DNA from: Pyxidicoccus caerfyrddinensis
GTDB taxonomy: Bacteria; Myxococcota; Myxococcia; Myxococcales; Myxococcaceae
Direction of reading: 5' to 3'
Assembly: GCF_010894405.1 (NCBI RefSeq)
Contig: NZ_JAAIYA010000002.1
Span: 248,001-312,000, forward strand
DNA: 64,000 nt
Shown one piece after another: positions 58,110 through 64,000 of the stretch. Numbering within the stretch: the stretch's first letter is position 1; each line of letters begins with the position of its first letter. Both the position numbers and the translations under genes were made by a program. Below the pieces are notes generated by a model. That model made no database searches, was not told the origin of the DNA, and was given only the letters and a program-made list of their open reading frames with translations.

Positions 58110-60203
58110 CTACGGCGTCACGCTACCCACCGCGAAGGCCACGTCGTCCACATCCATGCGGTAGTAGGCATCCGGGCAGGCGTTGCTGTTCGGGCCCCCG
58201 AAGTCGAAGTTCCCGATGACGGCGCGAATGGCCTGCACGCCGCCCTGGGGGAGCACGAAGGTGGCGGAGTACGTGTTGGGGCCGGGCCCCGTGGGGTAGT
58301 AATCGCTCACGTACGTCCACACGGGGTTGTTCGCGTCGGCGGCGTGGAAGAGCGACACCCCGTCATCCCACCAGCCCCAGTAGAAGCCCTTCGGACCGGA
58401 CTGGTTGAGGCTGTGGTCCCACGCGAACACGTCCACCCGCACCGTCTTGCCCGGCGCGAGCGGACTGCCGTCGAGGGTGGAGACGCGGAGGCGCTCGATG
58501 GACTCGTCCTCGTGGTAGTAGCCCTCGGCGTCCCCGCAGCTGCCGGACAGCGTGTTGGGCGAGTGGGGCTCGGTGCTGGCGCCGCTCCCGGCGATGCGGG
58601 TGCCCGTGTCGCAGAAGGGGCCCGCGTCTACGCAGGTGGGCGCGCCGCGCACCGGGTCGAAGCTCGCGGAGCCCGGCGTGTTCACCGTGAAGGCCACCGG
58701 AGCGCTCCGGGCACCGTTGAACGCCGCGTCATACGCGCGCGCCTCCAGCGTCACCGGGCCGTTGCCGTCGACGAGGGTGTCATAGGCGAACTCGAACGGC
58801 GCGGAGGTGTCGGTCAGCCGCAGCCTGCCGTTCACCCACAGCTCCGCCCGCTGCGCGCCCACGTTGTCGGTGGCAAGGGCGGTGATGCCCACCGTGCCCT
58901 GCAGCGTGCTGCCAGCGACGGGGCCGCCCAGCTGCACCTGGGGCGCGACGGTGTCGCCCACGGCCGCGAGGAACGCGGTGTTGACCAGCCGGTTGGGCGA
59001 GCCGGTGCCCGCGTTCGTCACCTTGCCGGTGATGGCGCCCGCCGTCAGCGCGCTCGCGACGGTGGCCGCCGAGGCGGTGGGGTTGGCCTGGAGGTAGAGC
59101 GCGGCCACGCCCGCGACGTGGGCCGCGGCCAGGGAGGTACCGCTGTCGAAGCTGGTGATGGAGTCATCCCCGCCGCCCAGCGCGGTGGGCGGGCGCTCGC
59201 CCGGGGCGAAGAGGTCCACGCACGAACCGAAGTTGGCGTTGGCCAGGCGCGCGTCGGCGCTGGTGGTGGCCGACACGGTGATGGCCTCCGGCGCGTGGGC
59301 GGGCGAGAGGGTGCAGGCGTCGGCCGTGCCGTTGCCCGCCGCCACCGCGTAGACCACGCCCGCGCTGGCGGACTGGCGCACGGCGCGGTCCAGCGTATTC
59401 GAGGCGAACGCGACGAAGCTCATCGTGGCCACCGCGGGACGGATGCGGTTGGCCGTCACCCAATCCACGCCGGCGATGACGTCCGAGGCGTAGCCGCCGC
59501 CATTGCAGTTCAGCACGCGCACCGAGTGGAGCGACACGCCCTTGGCCACGCCGTACGTGCTGCCGCCCACGATGCCCGCCACCATGGTGCCGTGGCCGTA
59601 GCAATCCGTGCCGGCGGTGCCGTCGGTGGGAATGTTGAAGTCACCCGTGGCCCGGCCCTGGAGCTCCTGGTGGGTGAGGCGCAGGCCCGAGTCGATGACG
59701 TAGACATGCACGCCCTTGCCGGTGGCGTTGTGGGTGTAGCTGCCGTCGAGCGGCAGGTTCGCCTGGTCGATGCGGTCCAGACCCCACGGCGCATTCAGTT
59801 GCTGGCTCGCGGCCTCCACCACCGTGTCCTGCTCGACGGACTCCACGCGCGGGTCGGCGCGCAGCTGCTCCACCTTCGCGTCGTCCAGCTCCGCCACGAA
59901 GCCGCGCAGCGCATTCCGGTAGATGTGCCCCACCTTCGCGCCGTGCCGCTTCGCGAGGTCCGCCGCCACCTCCGCGGCGTCTGCCCGCATGGCCTCCGCG
60001 TGCACGCCGTCCGACGGCGCATCCTTGAGGACGACGATGTACCGGTTCGGAATGACCTTCCGCTCTGGAGCGCCGGCCTGTGCCTCGCTCTGTGAAGCGC
60101 CCTGTCCCGTACGCGCCGCATCCGGTGCCGTCGTGCCGCCACAACCCGTCATGACCAGCGCGGTCAGGACCCCCGTCAGGGACTTCAACCCATGGTTCTT
60201 CAC
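58110..60203 (-). CDS. Subtilisin-like (S8) lipoprotein serine protease
   Basis: GTG 60203, after AGGAGC, starts a lipoprotein-like signal (SLTGVLTALVMTGCGG, Cys about 21). The 697 residues hold: an inhibitor-I9 propeptide (VIPNRYIVVLKDAP to VEQDTVVEAA), a proteinase-K-type domain with catalytic Asp in YVIDSGLRLTH (about 169), His in CYGHGTMVAGIVG (about 202) and Ser in SGTSLAAAHVAGV (about 354), then Ig-like repeats and a C-terminal beta-rich adhesion-type domain (about 520-697, GYYHEDESIERLRVSTLDG). It should mature by autoproteolysis and digest proteins outside the cell, as in predation. Lipidation suggests surface retention. Confidence 0.93.
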   Translation of the reverse strand: MKNHGLKSLTGVLTALVMTGCGGTTAPDAARTGQGASQSEAQAGAPERKVIPNRYIVVLKDAPSDGVHAEAMRADAAEVAADLAKRHGAKVGHIYRNALRGFVAELDDAKVEQLRADPRVESVEQDTVVEAASQQLNAPWGLDRIDQANLPLDGSYTHNATGKGVHVYVIDSGLRLTHQELQGRATGDFNIPTDGTAGTDCYGHGTMVAGIVGGSTYGVAKGVSLHSVRVLNCNGGGYASDVIAGVDWVTANRIRPAVATMSFVAFASNTLDRAVRQSASAGVVYAVAAGNGTADACTLSPAHAPEAITVSATTSADARLANANFGSCVDLFAPGERPPTALGGGDDSITSFDSGTSLAAAHVAGVAALYLQANPTASAATVASALTAGAITGKVTNAGTGSPNRLVNTAFLAAVGDTVAPQVQLGGPVAGSTLQGTVGITALATDNVGAQRAELWVNGRLRLTDTSAPFEFAYDTLVDGNGPVTLEARAYDAAFNGARSAPVAFTVNTPGSASFDPVRGAPTCVDAGPFCDTGTRIAGSGASTEPHSPNTLSGSCGDAEGYYHEDESIERLRVSTLDGSPLAPGKTVRVDVFAWDHSLNQSGPKGFYWGWWDDGVSLFHAADANNPVWTYVSDYYPTGPGPNTYSATFVLPQGGVQAIRAVIGNFDFGGPNSNACPDAYYRMDVDDVAFAVGSVTP

Positions 60204-60296
60204 GCCTGCTCCTCTCGGTGAAAGGTGCTGCGCGAAGCACGATAGGAGCAGGTCTGACATCGAAGTATAAACTGAGAAACATGTCAGATGAGACAT

Positions 60297-60331
60297 CCGG
60301 GTCCGCGCGGACATGGGTCCGCGCGGCCCGG
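60297..60331 (-). terminator. GC hairpin after gametolysin-like protease gene
   Basis: CCGGGTCCGCGCGG (60297-60310) and CCGCGCGGCCCGG (60319-60331) pair perfectly except for a one-base bulge. On the minus strand it follows the protease stop by 26 bp and precedes the subtilisin gene, so it is the likely terminator. The same sequence also contains two 12-bp direct copies of GGGTCCGCGCGG, four bases apart. Confidence 0.65.
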
Positions 60332-60356
60332 AAGGCGCGCCAGGTGGCGCGGTGCC

Positions 60357-63300
60357 TCACTGCACGGAGAAGCTCACCGTGTTGCTGGTGGCCGTCTCCG
60401 TGCCCGACGTGGCCGTGGCCGTCACGCTGTGGGTGCCGCGCACTCGCGCAGTGTAGCTCCACGCGGCCTTGCCGGTGACATCGGTGGACACGGTGAGCAC
60501 CTCGGTGACGCCATCCGGCCGGCTGACGCTGAAGCGCACGCTGGCCTGCGCGGAGAGGGTGCCCCGCTTCACGGTGGTGGTGAGAGGCACCGCACTGTTG
60601 CGCTTGTAGCTCGTGCCCGGCACGGACACCGTGGCCTTGAGCGGAGGCGGGGTGACGTTCACCGTGAGGGCGCCCGTCGTCGTGCTCGCGCCCGTGTGCG
60701 AAGCGAGTGCGCTGAGCGTGTAGCTGCCCGCCGCCGTCTCCGGCGGAGTCACGGTGAGGCCCACCGTGCCGCTCGCGCCAGCAGCCAGCGTGAGTGACGG
60801 CTGCGCGAAGCCGTACGTCCAGCCCGCGGGCACCGTGGCGCCCACCGTGAAGCTGCTCGCGGTGCACGCCGTGTTGTCGGTGTTCGTCACCTTCATGGCG
60901 AAGGTGAGCGGCTTGCCTGCCTCCACGGTGCCAGTGGCTGGCGTGAAGCTCACGGCGGGCGCATTGCGCCGGCACACCACGCGCGCCTCCAGCTCCGCGC
61001 CGCCGACAGAGGTGCCGCCGCGCAGCACGCCCAGCTCGAAGTAGCGGCTCCCACTGCCCGCATTCACGGGGGCCGTGACAGTCAGCGTGGCGGTGGCCGA
61101 GCCCCCGGGCGTCACGGTGAGCGACGGCGCGGAGAGGACGGAGGCCCACGGCTCGGTGTCGGTCAAATCCAACGTGAAGGTGGACGCGCCGCACGACGCC
61201 GGGTCGTGGTTGGTGAGCGACAGCGTGTAGCTCGCCGAGCCGCCGGGCTCCACGTCCACCGTCGCGGGCTGCGCGGTGAACGTGGGCGCAACGCGCACGC
61301 ACGGGTTCACCGTTACCGTCGCCGTGGCGGTGGCCTCCACCGTGTAGCCATCCCGCAGCACCTGCACGTCCACGCCGTACGTGCCCTGTGCGTCCGTGGG
61401 CACCGCCTTGTACATGGTGAACTCGAAGGAGCCGCCGGCCTCGATGTCGAAGCCGAACTGGTCATATTCAGTGGTCCAGCCCTGGGGCAGCGTGGACGCG
61501 GGCTCGAAGTACACCCAGCCGCAGGCGCGCGAGTCGTGGTTGATGAGGGTCACTCCGAAGGCGGCGGTGTCTCCGGCGGTGACGACCTGCGACTGCCGGT
61601 CGAAGCGCACCTCGATGGGCGCTGTCTGGCACGGCGCAATCACGTCCAGCGTGTCATCGACGGTGACGCTCTCTTCCTCCCGCGAGACGGTGAGGTCCAC
61701 CGTGTACGTGGCGTACGGCGTGCCTTCCGGCACCTGCTTGGAGAAGTAGAGGAAGCGCTGCTTGCCGGGCTCCAGGGTGATGCTGGCGGGCAGGTCCGCC
61801 GTCGGCCAGCCCGCGGGCAGCGAGGACTGGAAGGCGAACGTGGAAGCGGGGCAGCCCACCGTGTCGTGGTTGGTGAGGGTGAGGCCGCTCTCCACCTGCC
61901 AGCCCGGCACGGCGTACTCGTACCAGGTGTCGAACTCCACCGTCGGCGGCGCGCGCACGCACGGCACCGGCTCGTAGTGGACGCTCACGGTGACGCCCGC
62001 GGGCGTGGCGCCGTCCACCGTCAGCCGCAGGTTGGTGTACGGGTCCGTCCACGTGGCGCCGGGAAGGAGCGCCGGGTCCAGCCACGAGGGCGTCTCCGGG
62101 GTGAAGTCCAAGAGGTGCGTGTAGCTGCTGGTGGACGGGTCCTCGTAGTGGATGACGGCGCCGCCGAACACCTGCGAGGGCAGGGTGACGTCGTAGTCGC
62201 CCACCGGGCGGCGGGCCTCCAGCCACAGCCAACCGTCACCGTGGAAGCCGCGGCGCACCTTCAGCGCCTGCACGCCGCTGCCCAGTGGCGCGGACAGCGG
62301 GGACACGGTGAAGGTGCCGTCGGTGCCATCCACCGTGGTCACCGCGCCCGGCTCCAGCCAGCCGATGCGCACCTTGTGGGGCGCGGCGTACTGGCCCAGG
62401 TTCCAGCTCCCCATGGTGGAGAAGAGGTCGCCGTACTCGGTGAGGCTGCCCGAGACGCCCACGGGTCCCAGCGCCTCCGCGCCGAAGTCGCGCGAGCTGG
62501 CGTGGTGCAGGGTGAGGTTGTGGCCCGCTTCGTGCGTCACCAACTCCACGCCCTGGTCATTGGGGCTCATGTACTCGGCGCGCAGCCACGACGTGGAGGC
62601 GGTGATGGGGCCGTCCTGCGTCTGCTGCGTGCCGCACGCCAGCGTGCCCAGGCCGCCGTAGTAGCAGCTCGTGCCGTTCGCCTCCGGGTGGACGATGAAG
62701 ACGCGGTCGTACTGGCGGAAGTCCACGTCCGCGTCGGCGGCGGCGATGGCGGCGACGCGCATCGCGTCCGACTCGTTGCACGAGTAGCCGCGGTCCAGCG
62801 TGTACCAGCCCACCACGTCACCGCTGGCGGTGGTGCGGCCCTGGGACGCCTCGCTCCAGAAGCGCGTCAGCGAGCGCTGCGTGCTGGAGAAGAACACCTC
62901 GCGCACCTGCGCCACGGTGAGCGTCTGCGGCTGCCCCGGGAAGGTGGCCAGGATGACGAGCGTGCGCTGGTCCCCCGTGGAGGTGCACGCCGACGTCGCG
63001 GAGAGCGCCGAGCGCATCGGCACCACCGCCACGTCCTCCGCCGCAACCCGCGCTCCCAGCTTCAATCCCTGGACGCGCACGCGCAGGCCGCTGCGCAGCT
63101 CTCCCGGCGCCGTGTGGGCGAAGCGCACCTGGAGCCGCTCGCCCTTCACGCGCAGGAAGTGCTCCATGCGCACCTCGGTCCGCGCGGGGCTGTCCGCGAC
63201 GAGGACTTCCCACTCGCCCTCGAACGCGCCGCGCTCCTCCAGGTGCCGCGCGGCCGCCGGGTGCTTGCGCGCCAGGCTCGTGCGCACCGACTCCGGCAGG

Positions 63301-63566
63301 GCCAGCGCCAGGGCGGCGCCCGCGTCCACGTCCATCAGCGCGGCCAGGGCCTCGGCGCGCTCGCTCAGCACGGGCGAGACATCCGCCGCGCCCCGGCGCA
63401 GCCGGGCGTTGAGCCGGGACACCTGCTCTTTCAGCGGCGCCACCTCGGGCCGCGTGGGGGCCCGGCCTTCCGTCTTCACGGGGGCCGGCGCGGACGGCGC
63501 GGGCTCCTCCTGCGTGGCGCAGCCCATGGCCAGCGCCAGCGTGACTGCCAGTAACGTGCGAAGCAT
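60357..63566 (-). CDS. Gametolysin-like (M11-type) metalloprotease lipoprotein with NHD-Cys repeats
   Basis: The 1069-residue product starts at ATG 63566 behind GGGAGAGGGA and has a lipoprotein signal (LLAVTLALAMGC). A long propeptide-like part comes first. The metalloprotease domain has HEAGHNLTLHH near residue 345 (H-E-x2-H-x5-H, metzincin style) and later LFSTMGSWNLGQYAAPHKVR, as in gametolysin and related enzymes. The rest is four repeats of about 95 residues, each with LTNHDTVGCPAS-like motifs (also INHDSRACG, TNHDPASCG, TNTDNTACT) followed by a VTVxPGxxA-type strand, then two Ig-like domains. It is a secreted or surface protease that cleaves extracellular protein; the repeats probably mediate binding. 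Confidence 0.85.
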   Translation of the reverse strand: MLRTLLAVTLALAMGCATQEEPAPSAPAPVKTEGRAPTRPEVAPLKEQVSRLNARLRRGAADVSPVLSERAEALAALMDVDAGAALALALPESVRTSLARKHPAAARHLEERGAFEGEWEVLVADSPARTEVRMEHFLRVKGERLQVRFAHTAPGELRSGLRVRVQGLKLGARVAAEDVAVVPMRSALSATSACTSTGDQRTLVILATFPGQPQTLTVAQVREVFFSSTQRSLTRFWSEASQGRTTASGDVVGWYTLDRGYSCNESDAMRVAAIAAADADVDFRQYDRVFIVHPEANGTSCYYGGLGTLACGTQQTQDGPITASTSWLRAEYMSPNDQGVELVTHEAGHNLTLHHASSRDFGAEALGPVGVSGSLTEYGDLFSTMGSWNLGQYAAPHKVRIGWLEPGAVTTVDGTDGTFTVSPLSAPLGSGVQALKVRRGFHGDGWLWLEARRPVGDYDVTLPSQVFGGAVIHYEDPSTSSYTHLLDFTPETPSWLDPALLPGATWTDPYTNLRLTVDGATPAGVTVSVHYEPVPCVRAPPTVEFDTWYEYAVPGWQVESGLTLTNHDTVGCPASTFAFQSSLPAGWPTADLPASITLEPGKQRFLYFSKQVPEGTPYATYTVDLTVSREEESVTVDDTLDVIAPCQTAPIEVRFDRQSQVVTAGDTAAFGVTLINHDSRACGWVYFEPASTLPQGWTTEYDQFGFDIEAGGSFEFTMYKAVPTDAQGTYGVDVQVLRDGYTVEATATATVTVNPCVRVAPTFTAQPATVDVEPGGSASYTLSLTNHDPASCGASTFTLDLTDTEPWASVLSAPSLTVTPGGSATATLTVTAPVNAGSGSRYFELGVLRGGTSVGGAELEARVVCRRNAPAVSFTPATGTVEAGKPLTFAMKVTNTDNTACTASSFTVGATVPAGWTYGFAQPSLTLAAGASGTVGLTVTPPETAAGSYTLSALASHTGASTTTGALTVNVTPPPLKATVSVPGTSYKRNSAVPLTTTVKRGTLSAQASVRFSVSRPDGVTEVLTVSTDVTGKAAWSYTARVRGTHSVTATATSGTETATSNTVSFSVQ

Positions 63567-63903
63567 TCCCTCTCCCGGATGAGCGGCGGCCCCGGCACAT
63601 GGAGTGCGCCGTGCTGGCCGCCGCGCGCGCCTTGTGCACTGGGGTGCTGGATGTTTTCAACACCACTCCAGCACCCGGGGGTGCGAGGCCCGCGCCGTTG
63701 CGTGGAGTTGTCCTGGATGTCGCCCCTCCGTGTTACGGGACATGGGTGTGTTCACCGTCCTGGCACCCGAGGTGTGCCGCGCTTCACCACCCGTGGTCCC
63801 CGTCCACTGCCGTACAGCCCCGGGGTTTCAGACGGTGGCGGTCCGGAGCGTCCGTGCGCACCGTACGCGGTACCGGATTGAGAGGGGTTCGGGGGACCGA
63901 CGC
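63567..63903. promoter_or_regulatory. Divergent intergenic region with 10-bp inverted repeat
   Basis: The 337 bp between two divergent genes hold no convincing gene. GGGTGCTGGA (63642-63651) and TCCAGCACCC (63667-63676) form a perfect 10-bp inverted repeat around a 15-nt AT-richer loop (TGTTTTCAACACCAC). This could be a regulatory site or an RNA hairpin in the leader of either gene. Confidence 0.45.
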
Positions 63904-64000
63904 ATGAGAACTCTGGCGGGGCGCATAGGTGCGCGGTGGCTCGTGCTCGGCATGGTGCTCGCCGTGGGTACGGCCCAGGCGGGGCAGAAGCAGGTCGGCG
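63904..64000 (+). CDS. Start of an exported protein (cut off by window edge)
   Basis: ATG 63904 follows GGGGGA and begins a Sec signal peptide (MRTLAGRIGARWLVLGMVLA, then VGTAQAGQKQVG), with a likely cleavage site after AQA. Only 32 codons are in the window, so the function cannot be judged. It is divergent from the gametolysin-like gene. Confidence 0.6.
   Translation, partial: MRTLAGRIGARWLVLGMVLAVGTAQAGQKQVG

Noticed and set aside
60299..60326. Tandem 12-bp copies of GGGTCCGCGCGG as a separate repeat element
   Set aside because: They are explained by the self-complementary CCGCGCGG arms of the terminator hairpin.
63579..63881. 100-codon frame in the last intergenic region
   Set aside because: No ribosome site or coding-like composition; it spans the inverted repeat.
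1..64000. rRNA, tRNA or CRISPR arrays
   Set aside because: No rRNA signatures, no cloverleaf with a GTTCGAA-type T arm, and no regularly spaced repeats were seen by eye. A tRNAscan or CRISPR search would be decisive.

Overview
The window is about 70% GC, gene-dense, and almost every believable gene has G or C in third positions. It carries many lipoprotein or Sec signal peptides, secreted multi-domain proteases, a zinc-finger/Ser-Thr kinase/TPR protein translationally coupled to a Myxococcales-type sigma-70 factor, and a lipoprotein nuclease toxin with its own immunity gene resembling the Sit toxins exchanged between myxobacterial outer membranes. Together these point to a predatory myxobacterium, most likely Myxococcaceae (Myxococcus, Pyxidicoccus or Corallococcus type). 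This is an inference from gene content; no rRNA or tRNA is present.

Layout. 1-6.2 kb: a partial DUF5995 gene, a lipoprotein with a complete JAMM metallopeptidase motif, a small lipoprotein, an alpha/beta hydrolase, a secreted NTF2-like protein, an erythromycin-esterase homologue, and an HxlR regulator divergent from a short-chain dehydrogenase (SDR). 6.7-11.2 kb: a two-gene RND efflux operon with a strong terminator. 11.2-14.4 kb: a LysR regulator divergent from a DJ-1/PfpI protein, then a von Willebrand A lipoprotein. 14.4-24.4 kb: urease genes ureAB-ureC-ureF-ureG on the minus strand, with ureD about 5 kb upstream on the same strand. Between them lie a broken YhcG-type nuclease gene, a second gene remnant and a thermolysin-like lipoprotein. 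No ureE is seen, but UreG has a His-rich tail. 24.4-28.7 kb: a kinase-sigma factor operon. 28.7-32.5 kb: OxyR with an OxyR-like site and a neighbouring gene remnant, a PilZ protein, an unknown protein, YaeQ and a small unknown protein. 32.5-41.3 kb: a WD40-like/M28/PDZ peptidase, TetR, a lipocalin-like protein, a CGNR regulator beside an SDR stump, LysR with a divergent dehydrogenase, a leucine-rich-repeat protein and a small lipoprotein. 41.3-44 kb: a largely non-coding stretch with a promoter, a zinc-ribbon gene and two perfect hairpins, then a phospholipase D-like lipoprotein. 44-54.2 kb: a secreted unknown, a TetR-hydrolase operon with an operator over its start codon, an enoyl-reductase/SDR operon, a flippase-like membrane protein, a molybdopterin oxidoreductase, a secreted unknown and an arginase-family enzyme. 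54.4-64 kb: a KAS III-like enzyme, the toxin-immunity pair, a subtilisin-like protease, a gametolysin-like metalloprotease and the start of an exported protein.

How it fits together. This is mainly chromosomal accessory DNA: detoxification and efflux modules each paired with a local regulator, secreted proteases suited to predation, a kin-discrimination toxin pair, and a nickel enzyme operon interrupted by inserted genes. At least four gene relics (YhcG nuclease, cysteine-rich fragment, OxyR-linked tail, SDR tail) show repeated deletion. Many convergent genes overlap at their stop codons; other junctions carry perfect GC-rich hairpins that probably act as bidirectional terminators.
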